This document shows, in pieces, positions 24,758-33,642 of a DNA stretch of 64,000 nucleotides. The position numbers were made by a program, and so were the translations under genes. Positions within the stretch are counted from its first letter, which is position 1. Every line of letters begins with the position of its first letter. This DNA is from Solimonas sp047605265 (lineage in GTDB: Bacteria > Pseudomonadota > Gammaproteobacteria > Nevskiales > Nevskiaceae): contig JASGFY010000007.1 of assembly GCA_047605265.1 (NCBI GenBank), positions 31,282-95,281 of the forward strand, in the 5' to 3' direction. The notes below the pieces were generated by a model. The model made no database searches, was not told the DNA's origin, and saw nothing but the letters and a program-made list of their open reading frames with translations.

Positions 24758-26259
24758 GCGCCAGCTCCTGCTGGGGTCTGCGGGGCGGCGTTCGCGCCGC
24801 GGTTTTCGGCCGGCGCCGCGCCGGCGGCGGGCGCGTCGTTCCAGCCGCCGCCGGCCGCCTTGTACAGCGCGATCCACGACTGGCTGATCTCGAGCTCGAC
24901 GGCCGCCAGCGACTGTCGGCTGTTCAGCGCCAGGCGGCGCGTGTCTTCGAGGTCGAGCAGCGAACCGGCGCCGAGGCGGTAGCGGTTCTCCTGCGAGGCG
25001 AGCAGCGCGCTGTAGTTCCGCTCGGCCTGGCGCGCAGCCTCGGCGCGGCGCACCGAGGCGTCGACGCGCGTCAGCGCGTCCTCGACTTCCTGCACGGCGA
25101 CCAGCACCTTGCTGCGGTACTGCGCGAGCGCCTGATCGTATTGCGCGCGCGCGGTCTCGACGCGCGCGACGCCGGCGCCGCCCTCGAAGATCGGCAGGCT
25201 GATCTGCGGCGACCACGACCAGCTGCGCACGTCCTGGCCGGTGTGCTCGAGATGGTTGATGCCGATCGAGCCGCCGAGGCTCAGCGACGGCAGCCGGCTG
25301 GCGACGGCGACGCCGATGCCGGCGCTGGCGGCGGCCAGCGCACGCTCGGCGGACATCACGTCGGGACGCTGCGACAGCAGCGCCGCCGGCACCGCCGGCA
25401 CCAGCGGGCGGGCCGGCACCGGAATGCCGCCGCGCGCGTCGTCCTGCGACGGCGCATCGGCGCCGACCGTCGCGAACCGCGCGTCGAGTTCGGCGGCGCT
25501 TAGCGCGGTGAGCTGGGCGAGACGGTTCAGATCCTGCTGGCAGACGCCTTGCTGGGCGATCAGCTGATTCTCGCTCTCGTAGGTGCCGGCGCGCGCCTGC
25601 GCCTCGTCAGCCGGGGCGACGAAACCGGCCTTCAGCTTCAGCGACGTCAGGCGCTCGGTCTCGCGACGCGATTCGAGCGCGTCGCGGTACAGCGCCACCA
25701 GGCGTCCGCAGTAGCGAAACTCGACGTAGGCATCGGCGACTTCGGCGGCCAGCGTCACGCGCGCCTCGTTCCAGTCGGCCTGCGCCGCCTGCAGGCGCGC
25801 CCGGCTTGCCTCGAGCCCGCGCCGCGCGCCGCCGAACAGATCGAGCTCCCAGCTCGCGTCGAGCGAGCCGTTGAACAGCGTGTACGGCGCCGTCTCCACG
25901 CCGCTGGTGTCGCTGGAACCGGAGCCGCGCGTCATCAGGCCGGTGGCGCTGGCGCCGGGCAGCAGGCCGGCGCGCGACGTCGTCACCGCGGCGCGCGCCT
26001 CGCGCACCGCGCCGATCGCCGCGGCGATCGTCGGATGACGCGCCTCGGCAAGATCGACCAGCTCGGCGAGCCGCGGATCGTCGAACTGCTGCCACCACTG
26101 CGTCATCGACGACAGCTCGCCGCCGTGCGGCAGCTGTGCGTGCCAGCCCTGCGGCACGGCGTCCTCTTTCGGCGGCGCCCGGTAGTCGGGGCCGACCGCG
26201 CACGCGCCGAGAAGCGCAGTGAGCCCGGCGAGCAGCGAACAGCGGATCTGCTTGTTCAT
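24754..26259 (-). CDS. NodT-family outer membrane efflux lipoprotein
   Basis: 501-aa TolC-like outer membrane factor. The lipobox LLGAC (Cys about residue 20) is followed by AVGPDYRAP, the usual start of NodT-family lipoproteins. Two homologous halves with long heptad-like helices follow (LAEARHPTIAAA; LDLEDTRRLALNSRQ). It is the first gene of the efflux operon and its start MNKQIRCSLL is supported by the lipoprotein signal. Confidence 0.92.
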   Translation of the reverse strand: MNKQIRCSLLAGLTALLGACAVGPDYRAPPKEDAVPQGWHAQLPHGGELSSMTQWWQQFDDPRLAELVDLAEARHPTIAAAIGAVREARAAVTTSRAGLLPGASATGLMTRGSGSSDTSGVETAPYTLFNGSLDASWELDLFGGARRGLEASRARLQAAQADWNEARVTLAAEVADAYVEFRYCGRLVALYRDALESRRETERLTSLKLKAGFVAPADEAQARAGTYESENQLIAQQGVCQQDLNRLAQLTALSAAELDARFATVGADAPSQDDARGGIPVPARPLVPAVPAALLSQRPDVMSAERALAAASAGIGVAVASRLPSLSLGGSIGINHLEHTGQDVRSWSWSPQISLPIFEGGAGVARVETARAQYDQALAQYRSKVLVAVQEVEDALTRVDASVRRAEAARQAERNYSALLASQENRYRLGAGSLLDLEDTRRLALNSRQSLAAVELEISQSWIALYKAAGGGWNDAPAAGAAPAENRGANAAPQTPAGAGA

Positions 26260-26577
26260 GGATTTGAGCGAAGGAACCCGGTTGCTTAGATGCGCGAAGG
26301 GGCGGTTTTGGATGAAAGGCGAGAGCACGAGCGGTGCCAGCTCGCGCGGCGCGAAGAATGCTATTGCGGTCAATACCTTGCCGTTCGGCGCGAAACGCGG
26401 GCACACGATGCGGCGGCGAAATTCGCCACGTCTTTGCGCTTTTTCATAAGAAGTGGATAGCGTGTGAACGCTCCCCCGCGCGCCGGCCACAGCTTTGGCG
26501 ATCCGCCGCTTCCCTGGCAACCGGTGAACTTCCTCAGGCGCTCGTGGCCGCAGGCGCGCGCCGGCCGCGCGCGTGCT
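26260..26577 (-). other. Intergenic region upstream of the efflux operon
   Basis: 318 bases between the engB stop and the efflux operon, both on the minus strand. The region should hold the operon promoter. I see no convincing -35/-10 pair, no regulator gene and no clear terminator for engB. Confidence 0.5.
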
Positions 26578-27228
26578 TCAGCCCGGCGTGTCGGTCAGCC
26601 AGCCGCGCAACACCGCGCGGACCTCGTCGACGCCGAGCTTGCTCTCCGACGAGAACAGGCAGGCCTCGGTTTCCGGCAGCGCGGCGATCGCCTTGCGCAC
26701 CTGCAGCAAGACGTTCTTGGCGGCGCCGAAACTGAGCTTGTCGGCCTTGGTCAGCAGCAGCAGGCAACGCAGGCCGCGATGCGCCGACCATTCGAGCATC
26801 TGCGCGTCGAAGGCGGTGAGCGGATGGCGGATGTCCATGATCTGCACGATGGCGCGCAGGTTCGCGCGGCCCTGCAGGTAGTCGCCGATCAGGCGGCCCC
26901 AGGCCTGGCTGACGTCCTTCGGCACGTCTGCGAAGCCGTAGCCGGGCAGGTCGGCGAAGCGGCCGCCGGGCACGCTGAACAGATTGATCAGCTGCGTGCG
27001 GCCCGGCGTCTTGCTGACGCGCGCCAGCCGCGCCTGGCCGCACAGCGCGTTCAGCGCGCTCGACTTGCCGGCGTTCGAGCGGCCGGCGAAGGCGATTTCC
27101 GGCAGGCCGTCGGCCGGCAGCTGCGTCAGCCTCGCGCACGACAGCAGGAATTCGGCGCCGGCGAACGGATTCGGCGTGCCGCGATCACCGGCGACGGCGG
27201 ACTTGGAAGGAGAACGGCTGGTGGGCAT
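26578..27228 (-). CDS. engB: Ribosome biogenesis GTP-binding protein EngB (YsxC/YihA)
   Basis: 216-aa GTPase needed for late large-subunit assembly. G1 is GRSNAGKSS, the G2 region is KTPGRTQ, G3 is DLPGYGF and G4 is TKAD, all intact. The start is MPTSRSPSKS; a longer frame upstream runs into the divergent cytochrome promoter and is not needed. In Pseudomonas and relatives engB lies directly after polA and its sRNA; here an efflux operon lies between. Confidence 0.95.
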   Translation of the reverse strand: MPTSRSPSKSAVAGDRGTPNPFAGAEFLLSCARLTQLPADGLPEIAFAGRSNAGKSSALNALCGQARLARVSKTPGRTQLINLFSVPGGRFADLPGYGFADVPKDVSQAWGRLIGDYLQGRANLRAIVQIMDIRHPLTAFDAQMLEWSAHRGLRCLLLLTKADKLSFGAAKNVLLQVRKAIAALPETEACLFSSESKLGVDEVRAVLRGWLTDTPG

Positions 27229-27307
27229 CGGACGGATGGGCGGCGGCAATGGCCGCGAGCATAGCCGCCAAACGCCGTCGGCGGCAGGCCGCGGGCGCGG
27301 CGGCCGC

Positions 27308-27337
27308 GTGAAATATCGCCGGAGGACCCTGTAGAAT
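27308..27337 (+). promoter_or_regulatory. Probable sigma-70-type promoter of cytochrome c4-dsbA
   Basis: GTGAAA (27308-27313), an 18-base spacer and TAGAAT (27332-27337), about 85 bases before the cytochrome start. Similar TAGAAT or TACAAT boxes precede the clpP-like gene (29274-29279), lpxL (34955-34960) and argS (55746-55751). Confidence 0.45.
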
Positions 27338-27422
27338 CGGTGGGCTTTTGTTGATTCCAACTCGCTGCGGCATCTGGCTGTCCGGTGATCAGCCGCTGCG
27401 TCCTTTCTGGGGAGTCTGTCGA

Positions 27423-28055
27423 ATGAAGCGCGTTTTGCTGGCTGCCGCCCTGTGCGCACCGCTTGCGGTTTTCGCCGAAGGCGCAGCCAAGGATCCGTAC
27501 ACCCAGGGCAGCGCCGAAGCCGGCGCGTCCAAGGCTGCGGTCTGCACGGCCTGTCACGGTCCGGGCGGCAACAGCGCCAATCCACAATGGCCGAAGCTCG
27601 CCGGGCAGAGCGCGCGCTTCATCGCCGAACAGCTGCATCAGTTCAAGGACGGCAAGCGCCAGAATCCGCTGATGCAGCCGCAGGCGGCCGCGCTCTCCGA
27701 CGACGACATCAAGGACCTCGCCGCCTACTTCGCGGCACAGCCGGCCGCGCCCGGCGTCGGCAGCGCCGACGCGATCCCGGTGGCGCAGAAGATCTATCGC
27801 GCCGGCGACGCCGCGCGCGGCCTGCCGGCCTGCGCCGCCTGCCACGGGCCGACCGGCGCCGGCGTGTCGCCCGCGGCATATCCGCGCATCGGCGGCCAGC
27901 ACTCGGTCTACGTCTCGGCGCACCTGAAGCAGTACCGCGACGACGCCAAAACCGAGCTGCCGGAAGGAAACCACAAGATCATGGCGACGGTCGCCGGCAA
28001 GCTCACCGATCAGGAGATCGAAGCGCTCGCCTCGTACGTCAACGGTCTCCAGTGA
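27423..28055 (+). CDS. Dihaem cytochrome c4
   Basis: 210-aa periplasmic electron carrier with a signal peptide (cleavage near VFAEG) and two c-type haem sites, CTACH and CAACH, one in each of two homologous halves. It passes electrons from bc1 to a terminal oxidase such as cbb3. GGGGAG lies 8 bases before the ATG. It is followed by dsbA after 17 bases; this pair after engB is a conserved gammaproteobacterial order. Confidence 0.95.
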   Translation: MKRVLLAAALCAPLAVFAEGAAKDPYTQGSAEAGASKAAVCTACHGPGGNSANPQWPKLAGQSARFIAEQLHQFKDGKRQNPLMQPQAAALSDDDIKDLAAYFAAQPAAPGVGSADAIPVAQKIYRAGDAARGLPACAACHGPTGAGVSPAAYPRIGGQHSVYVSAHLKQYRDDAKTELPEGNHKIMATVAGKLTDQEIEALASYVNGLQ

Positions 28056-28072
28056 ATCCCGGATCGATCCTG

Positions 28073-28744
28073 ATGCGCGACCCCACGCGCCGCCTGCTGC
28101 GCGGCCTGTTCGCCGCCGCGCTTTCGCTGAGCGCCTTCGCCTGCTCGGCGGCCGACTCGGCCAAGTTCGAGGAAGGCAAGCAGTACCAGCCGGTTCGCGA
28201 AGCGACGGCGCCGGCCGATCCCAAGCGCATCGAGGTCGCCGAGTTCTTCTGGTACGGCTGCCCGCACTGCTACGCGTTCGAGCCGACGCTGCACGACTGG
28301 GAGCAGAAGCGGAAGCCCGCCGACGTCGATCTGGTCCGCTACCCGAATTCGCTCGGCCATCCGATCGGCCTGCTGCACGCGAAGGCGTTCTACACCGAGC
28401 AGGCGCTGAACCTGTTCCCGAAGCTGCATCAGCCCCTGTTCGACGCGATCCACAACGACCCGCGCGAGCTGGGTTCGGAGCAAGCCCTGGCCGCGCTGTT
28501 CCAGCAAAAGGCCGGCATCTCGGCGGACGTGTTCGCGGGCACGTTCGACAGCTTCGTCGTCGACGCGCAGGTCAACAAGGCCGAGCTGCTGGCGCGCTCG
28601 TACGGCGTCACCAGCACGCCGACGCTGGTCATCGGCGGCCGCTACATGACCGGCCCGGCGACGGCCGGCGGCCTCGACCAGACCATCGCGGTGATCGAAT
28701 TCCTCGTCGACAAGGTGCGCAAGGAACGTGGCATCAAGAAGTAG
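28073..28744 (+). CDS. dsbA: Thiol:disulfide interchange protein DsbA
   Basis: 223-aa periplasmic oxidase that introduces disulfides. It has a signal sequence to about residue 26 (CSAAD), the active site GCPHC in FFWYGCPHCYAF, an inserted helical domain and the cis-Pro loop TSTPTLV. An in-frame GTG at 28052 overlapping the cytochrome stop is possible, but the ATG at 28073 gives a normal signal peptide. Confidence 0.96.
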   Translation: MRDPTRRLLRGLFAAALSLSAFACSAADSAKFEEGKQYQPVREATAPADPKRIEVAEFFWYGCPHCYAFEPTLHDWEQKRKPADVDLVRYPNSLGHPIGLLHAKAFYTEQALNLFPKLHQPLFDAIHNDPRELGSEQALAALFQQKAGISADVFAGTFDSFVVDAQVNKAELLARSYGVTSTPTLVIGGRYMTGPATAGGLDQTIAVIEFLVDKVRKERGIKK

Positions 28745-28766
28745 CGCAGCCGCCGCGCGTTCGCCG

Positions 28767-28792
28767 GCCCGGCTCGTCGCCGGGCTTTCTTT
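28767..28792 (+). terminator. Intrinsic terminator after dsbA
   Basis: GCCCGGC/GCCGGGC stem (28767-28773 with 28779-28785), loop TCGTC, followed by a T-rich stretch TTTCTTT. Confidence 0.8.
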
Positions 28793-28876
28793 GGGCGCTG
28801 TTTCCGCAGTTCGTCGCGAAAAAACGGCGTAGGCTTCGCGCCCGCTCTCTCCCCCGCCGATGAGCGGCCGGCCGTC

Positions 28877-29240
28877 ATGCGCGCAGGCTTGATCGCCGCC
28901 ACCAACCTTGTATCGGATCTGGGGCCTGTTCCCGCTGTACTGGCGCTTGCTGCATGCGGTGCCGGCGACGCAGATCATGGCGCATCGCATCGTCTGGAGC
29001 TCCGCGTTCGTCACCGTCTGGCTCGCGGCGCGCGAAGGCTGGGCCTGGCTGCGAACGCTGACGCCGCGGCGGCTGGCGATGTTCGCGTACGGCGCGCGGC
29101 GCATCCCGCTGGGCATCATCGGCGTGCTGCCGTTCCACGAGCCGTTCGGCGGCGCGCGGGCGCTCGGCTTCTACGCCATCTGGGCGGCGCTGTTCGTGTT
29201 CGCGCTCGACGGCTCTTGCGCAGCCGGCGCAGCGTCCCCA
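28877..29240 (+). pseudogene. rarD/EamA-family transporter remnant (internal deletion, frameshift)
   Basis: The first 8 codons (MRAGLIAA) match a RarD start, then a shift leads into IWGLFPLYWRLL...AHRIVWS...GWAWLR in another frame, the normal RarD N-terminus. This joins directly to YGARRIPLG...FHEPFGGARALGFYAIWAAL, the normal C-terminus. Roughly 150-200 central codons (most of the helices) are missing. No functional permease can be made. Confidence 0.8.
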
Positions 29241-29338
29241 CTGCCTGAGGAGCCGTGCGACGGCGGTTTCCCCTAGAATCCGGACCCACCGCAGACCAGA
29301 CCCAGGCGCCGCCGACGGTGCCGCCACCAGGACCGAAC

Positions 29339-29956
29339 ATGTCAGCTGCCCAGCTCCACCCCGACTTCATCAACGCCACGAAAAAAGAAGAGGACGACAA
29401 GAACCGCAAGGTGCCGGGCCTCGAGGAGCGCCTGTTCAAGGCGCGCACCATCCTCATCTACGGTGCCATCAACCAGAAGCTCGCCGAGACCTTCAGCGCG
29501 CGGCTGCTGGCGCTGTCCGCCGATTCGGACGAGCCGGTCAACATCTACATCAACAGCCAGGGCGGTCACGTCGAGTCCGGCGACACGATCCACGACATGA
29601 TCAAGTTCGTGAAGCCGCCGGTGCGCGTCATCGGCACCGGCTGGGTCGCCAGCGCCGGCGCGCTGATCTATGCGGCGGCGAAGCCGGAGAACCGCTACAG
29701 CCTGCCGAACACGCGCTACATGCTGCACCAGCCGTCCGGCGGCGCCGGCGGCACGGCGTCGGACATCGCCATCATGGCCAAGGAGATCGTCCTGATGCGC
29801 CAGCGCCTCAACGAGATCTTCGCGAGCGCCACCGGCCAGCCGCTCGATCGCATCCAGCGCGACACCGAGCGCGACTACTGGATGGGCGCGCAGCAGGCCA
29901 GGGAGTACGGCCTGGTCGGCAAGATCATCAGCAGCGCCGAGCAGATCGGCAGCTGA
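29339..29956 (+). CDS. ClpP-like ATP-dependent Clp protease proteolytic subunit
   Basis: 205-aa ClpP-fold serine protease. The triad is Ser in WVASAGAL, His in YMLHQPSGG and Asp in RIQRDTERD; NSQGGHVESG matches the glycine-rich strand. It differs from housekeeping ClpP by a charged N-terminal extension (KKEEDDKNRK) and an Ala in place of the usual Met after the catalytic Ser. It is not beside clpX or tig, so it is probably a paralogue. A TAGAAT box lies 60 bases upstream and a terminator follows. Confidence 0.9.
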   Translation: MSAAQLHPDFINATKKEEDDKNRKVPGLEERLFKARTILIYGAINQKLAETFSARLLALSADSDEPVNIYINSQGGHVESGDTIHDMIKFVKPPVRVIGTGWVASAGALIYAAAKPENRYSLPNTRYMLHQPSGGAGGTASDIAIMAKEIVLMRQRLNEIFASATGQPLDRIQRDTERDYWMGAQQAREYGLVGKIISSAEQIGS

Positions 29957-29986
29957 TTCGGGCCAGCCGGAGCCGAAACGCGAAGA

Positions 29987-30008
29987 GCCGGCGCGAGCCG
30001 GCCCTTTT
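29987..30008 (+). terminator. Terminator between clpP-like gene and bacterioferritin
   Basis: GCCGGC/GCCGGC stem (29987-29992 with 29997-30002), loop GCGA, followed by CCTTTT on the plus strand. It lies between convergent genes and may serve both. Confidence 0.65.
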
Positions 30009-30029
30009 CGCTGACGGCACCGTCGCCCG

Positions 30030-30497
30030 CTACGTGACGTTCGACTGCTGGTAATTCTCGAGGCCGATCAGGCGGATCAGGCGCAGCTGCTGTTCGAGCC
30101 AGTAGGCGTGATCTTCCTCGGTGTCGCGCAGCTGCGGCAGCAGCAGGGCGCGCGAGACGAAATCGCGTTCGCGCTCGCACAGGGCGATCGCCGCCTGCAG
30201 GTGACCGCGCACTTCGTATTCGGTCGCCAGATCTTTTTCGAGCATCTGCTCGACGGTCTTGCCGCTTTCGAACGGCAGCGGCCGCATGTCCGGATCGCCG
30301 CCGAGGAAGAGGATGCGGCGCAGCAGCACATCGGCGTGCTGCGTCTCTTCCTGCATCTCGTGGTCGAGACGGCGGTACAGCGCCATCAGGCCGATGTCGG
30401 CATAGCGGCGGGAATGGATGAAGTACTGATCGCGCGCGCTCAACTCGCCGCGCAGCAGCGCCTTCAGGCAATCGACGACGACCGCAGACCCTCGCAT
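30030..30497 (-). CDS. bfr: Bacterioferritin-type iron storage protein lacking the haem-ligand Met
   Basis: 155-aa four-helix ferritin-like subunit that forms a 24-mer oxidising and storing iron. The ferroxidase ligands align with E. coli Bfr: Glu18 (RGELS), Glu51, His54 (QHAD), Glu in EYEVRGH, Glu and His in TEEDHAYW. Position 52, Met in haem-binding Bfr, is Thr here (EETQHAD). So the subunit should not bind bridging haem, like the BfrA/FtnA-type subunits of Pseudomonas. The stop is TAG at 30030. No bfd ferredoxin is adjacent; fumC lies upstream on the same strand. Confidence 0.92.
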   Translation of the reverse strand: MRGSAVVVDCLKALLRGELSARDQYFIHSRRYADIGLMALYRRLDHEMQEETQHADVLLRRILFLGGDPDMRPLPFESGKTVEQMLEKDLATEYEVRGHLQAAIALCERERDFVSRALLLPQLRDTEEDHAYWLEQQLRLIRLIGLENYQQSNVT

Positions 30498-30640
30498 GAC
30501 GTTTGACCCGGTTGAATGGGTGCGCAGTATGCCTACGTGGGAATTCCGCTGACGAAACGCAAACGGCAGCGAGAACAATTTGCGACGCCGTGAACGACGA
30601 AGCCCGGCGCATGGCCGGGCGTCGTCCCCAAGGGCGTGAT

Positions 30641-32029
30641 TCAGCGGCCGACCATCTTCGCCGGCACAACCCACTGGTCGAACTGCTCCGCGGTGACGTG
30701 GCCGAGCGCCAGCGCCGCCTCGCGCAGGCTCGTGCCTTCCTTGTGCGCCTTCTTGGCGATCTGCGCGGCCTTGTCGTAGCCGATATGCGTGTTGAGTGCC
30801 GTCACCAGCATCAGCGAGCGCTCGACGAGCTCCTCGATGCGCGCGCGGTTCGGCTCGATGCCGGCGGCGCAGTGATCGTTGAAGCTGACCATGCCGTCGG
30901 CGAGCAGGCGCACGCTCTGCAGGAAGTTGTGCGCGACCAGCGGCCGGAACACGTTCAGCTCGAAGTTGCCGGACGCGCCGCCGATGTTGATCGCCACGTC
31001 GTTGCCCATGACCTGCGCGCTCAGCATCGTCACCGCCTCGCTCTGCGTCGGATTGACCTTGCCCGGCATGATCGACGAGCCCGGCTCGTTCTCCGGAATG
31101 CTGATCTCGCCGATGCCGCTGCGCGGTCCGCTGGCCAGCCAGCGCACGTCGTTGGCGATCTTCATCAGCGACGCCGCCAGCGTCTTCAGCGCGCCGTGCG
31201 CATGGACCAGCGCGTCGCACGAGGCCAGCGCCTCGAACTTGTTCGGTGCGGTGACGAACGGCAGGCCGGTGAGCCGGGCGATTTCGCCGGCGACCGCTTC
31301 GGCATAGCCCTTCGGCGCGTTGAGGCCGGTGCCGACCGCGGTGCCGCCGAGCGCCAGCTCGTACAGATGCGGCAGCGCCGCGCGCACGTGCCGCTCGCCG
31401 TGATCGAGCTGCGCGACCCAGCCGGAAATCTCCTGGCCCAGCGTCAGCGGCGTCGCGTCCTGCAGATGCGTGCGGCCGATCTTGACGATGCCGTCGAAGT
31501 CCCTGGATTTCCGCGCCAGCGTCGCGCGCAGTTTCGCGATCGCCGGCAGCAGGCGATGCGTCAGCGCGTCGACGGCGGCGACGTGCATCGCCGTCGGGAA
31601 CACATCGTTACTCGACTGGCTGCGGTTGACGTCGTCGTTCGGGTGCACGAGGCGCGCTTCGCCGCGCTCGCCGCCGAGCAGCTCGCTGGCGCGGTTGGCG
31701 ATGACCTCGTTCATGTTCATGTTGGTCTGCGTGCCCGAGCCGGTCTGCCAGACCACGAGTGGGAATTCATCCGGATGCTGGCCGGCGATCACCTCGTCGG
31801 CGGCGGCGGCGATCGCCTGCGTCTTCTTCTCGTCCTGCAGGCCGAGCGCGTGATTGACGATCGCCGACGCGCGCTTGACCTGCGCGAGCGCGCGGACGAT
31901 CTCGCGCGGCTGCCGCTCGCCGGAGATGTCGAAGTTCTGCAGCGAGCGCTGCGTCTGCGCGCCCCACAGCCGGTCGGCGGGGACTTCGATCGGGCCGAAG
32001 GTATCGCGTTCGATTCTCTTGGAGCTCAT
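30641..32029 (-). CDS. fumC: Class II fumarate hydratase
   Basis: 462-aa oxygen-stable, iron-free fumarase converting fumarate to malate in the TCA cycle. The signature GSSIMPGKVNP is intact, with GTGLNAPKG, THLQDATPLT and NMNEVIANRA. Fumarase C usually replaces the Fe-S fumarases when iron is low or oxidants are high, which fits the neighbouring iron-storage gene. GAGAA lies just before the ATG. It follows a small gene of unknown function by 45 bases. Confidence 0.97.
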   Translation of the reverse strand: MSSKRIERDTFGPIEVPADRLWGAQTQRSLQNFDISGERQPREIVRALAQVKRASAIVNHALGLQDEKKTQAIAAAADEVIAGQHPDEFPLVVWQTGSGTQTNMNMNEVIANRASELLGGERGEARLVHPNDDVNRSQSSNDVFPTAMHVAAVDALTHRLLPAIAKLRATLARKSRDFDGIVKIGRTHLQDATPLTLGQEISGWVAQLDHGERHVRAALPHLYELALGGTAVGTGLNAPKGYAEAVAGEIARLTGLPFVTAPNKFEALASCDALVHAHGALKTLAASLMKIANDVRWLASGPRSGIGEISIPENEPGSSIMPGKVNPTQSEAVTMLSAQVMGNDVAINIGGASGNFELNVFRPLVAHNFLQSVRLLADGMVSFNDHCAAGIEPNRARIEELVERSLMLVTALNTHIGYDKAAQIAKKAHKEGTSLREAALALGHVTAEQFDQWVVPAKMVGR

Positions 32030-32074
32030 GTCGTTCTCGATGCGGGCGGCGGGGAAGGAAGAGAGTGCGCCGAT

Positions 32075-32515
32075 TCACTCGTCGGGCCAAGGCGATGACA
32101 GCGCCCGGGCATGAAGACTGTGCGCCGGGTCCAGATCGAGCCGCGCCATGCGCCAGCGCAGCTGGCTGAGATGGCGGCGCCGCGCCTCGCTGCCGGCGTG
32201 CTCGGCGAGGATCGCCAGCGGCTTGTGCAGGGCGTCGACGCACAGGCAGCGCCAGTGCATCGGCAGCGCGCGGTCGTCGGCCGTGTTGAGCAGCAGGCCG
32301 GCGCAGCGGACGTGGAGATCCCAGCACGGCAGGCCGTGCTGCCGGTGCAGTTCATGCGCCAGCTGCAGATAGCGGTCGATGTGCCGCGGCTCGTCGGGAT
32401 CGCAGCCGATGCGGATCTTGCGGCCGGCGTGCCGCCAGCGTTCGACGGCGTCGGCGAAAGACCGCGTGCCGCCGGCCGTCGGCGACGAGGGAGAATCCTG
32501 GGCGGGATGGGCCAT
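32075..32515 (-). CDS. Conserved-looking hypothetical protein upstream of fumC
   Basis: 146 aa, soluble, with no signal or membrane segment. It is rich in His, Arg, Trp and Leu (RHIDRYLQLAHELHRQHG; HLSQLRWRMARLDLDP), suggesting a mostly helical fold. I do not recognise the family. It sits 45 bases before fumC on the same strand and follows the exonuclease by 125 bases. Small genes of unknown function flank fumC in Pseudomonas too (fagA, orfX), but no homology is claimed. Confidence 0.7.
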   Translation of the reverse strand: MAHPAQDSPSSPTAGGTRSFADAVERWRHAGRKIRIGCDPDEPRHIDRYLQLAHELHRQHGLPCWDLHVRCAGLLLNTADDRALPMHWRCLCVDALHKPLAILAEHAGSEARRRHLSQLRWRMARLDLDPAHSLHARALSSPWPDE

Positions 32516-32640
32516 GCGCGGCTCCAGTGGCGTGGACGAAGCCCTGGCGATGCGGCGCGGCTGAGGCGGAACGGCGCGCATTCCATCATGCGCGGCCGGC
32601 GCGCGCAATCGCGCGCACGCCAAAGCTCGGTGCGCAGGCT

Positions 32641-33642
32641 TCAGTGCGGGTCCGGCAGCGCGTCGGCGTCGAAGCCGCGCGCGCGCAACAGCGCGACGAG
32701 CAACGCGCTGTCACCGTGCATCGCCAGCACGCGGCGCGCGCCGGTCTCCTCGATCGTGCGCAGCAGCGACGGCCAGTCGGCGTGATCGGACAGCGTGAAG
32801 CCGCGGTCGTACTTCGCGGCGCGCCCGCCAAACGGTTCGCCGGGGGCACCCATCCAGCCGGACGCGAAGCCGGTGCGGTACGGCGCCAGCCGCTTCAGCC
32901 ACGGCGTGCCGAACGCGTGCGGCGGCACGAGAACCAGCGCGCCGCGGAAGTCGTGGCTGCGCACGCATTCGTTGACCGATTTCGTCGGCAGCATGGCGAT
33001 GCCGGCGCGACGGTAATGGCCGACGAGCTTGGTCATCGCCTCGTGCAGGTACACGGTGTTGTTGGCCGTCGCGTCGGTGTGGCGCGCCAGCTCGGCGAGC
33101 ACGCGCTGCGCCTTGCCGAGCGCGTAGCAGAACAGCACTGACGCGAAGCCGTCGGCGCGATTGCGCATCCACCATTCGTGGATCTCGGCGCTCGCGTGAC
33201 CGGACGGCGGCCATACGTACTCGGGCGACGCGAAGGTCGCTTCGGTGACGAAGGTATTGCAGCGCACGACCTCGAACGGCGCGCAGCTCGGATCGTCGTC
33301 GCGCTTGTAGTCGCCGGACACGACCCAGACTTCGCCGCCGGCCTCGATGCGCACCTGCGCCGAACCGAGAATGTGTCCGGCCGGATGCAGCGACACGCGT
33401 GCCTCGCCGAGCTCGAACGTCTGGCCGTAGTCCTGCGGCTTGACCTGCGCGCCGGCGCCGAGCCGCGCCTTCAGGAGGCTGTAGCCCGGCGCCGCCGTCC
33501 AGTAGCGCGCGCAGCCACTCTTCGCGTGATCGCCGTGCGCATGCGTGACGACCGCGCGCGTGACCCGTTTATGAGGATCGATGTAGAAATCGCCGGCCGG
33601 GCAGTAGAGGCCCTCGGGGCGCGGCACCACCAGATCGCTCAT
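32641..33642 (-). CDS. Ligase-associated DNA exonuclease (metallo-beta-lactamase/SNM1-like)
   Basis: 333-aa metallo-beta-lactamase-fold nuclease of the CPSF/SNM1 type often encoded with ATP-dependent DNA ligase. The motif THAHGDHA (HxHxDH) binds two metals. Later ligands are the His in HPAGHILGS, the Asp in SGDYKRD and the terminal LSDHADW. No ligase gene or partner helicase is visible here, so the usual operon is incomplete in this window. Its ATG overlaps the waaA stop (ATGA at 33639-33642). Confidence 0.85.
   Translation of the reverse strand: MSDLVVPRPEGLYCPAGDFYIDPHKRVTRAVVTHAHGDHAKSGCARYWTAAPGYSLLKARLGAGAQVKPQDYGQTFELGEARVSLHPAGHILGSAQVRIEAGGEVWVVSGDYKRDDDPSCAPFEVVRCNTFVTEATFASPEYVWPPSGHASAEIHEWWMRNRADGFASVLFCYALGKAQRVLAELARHTDATANNTVYLHEAMTKLVGHYRRAGIAMLPTKSVNECVRSHDFRGALVLVPPHAFGTPWLKRLAPYRTGFASGWMGAPGEPFGGRAAKYDRGFTLSDHADWPSLLRTIEETGARRVLAMHGDSALLVALLRARGFDADALPDPH

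Noticed and set aside
27229..27585. N-terminal extension of EngB
   Set aside because: The frame stays open upstream by composition, but it crosses the divergent cytochrome promoter and is not part of the GTPase family. The ATG at 27228 gives a normal length.
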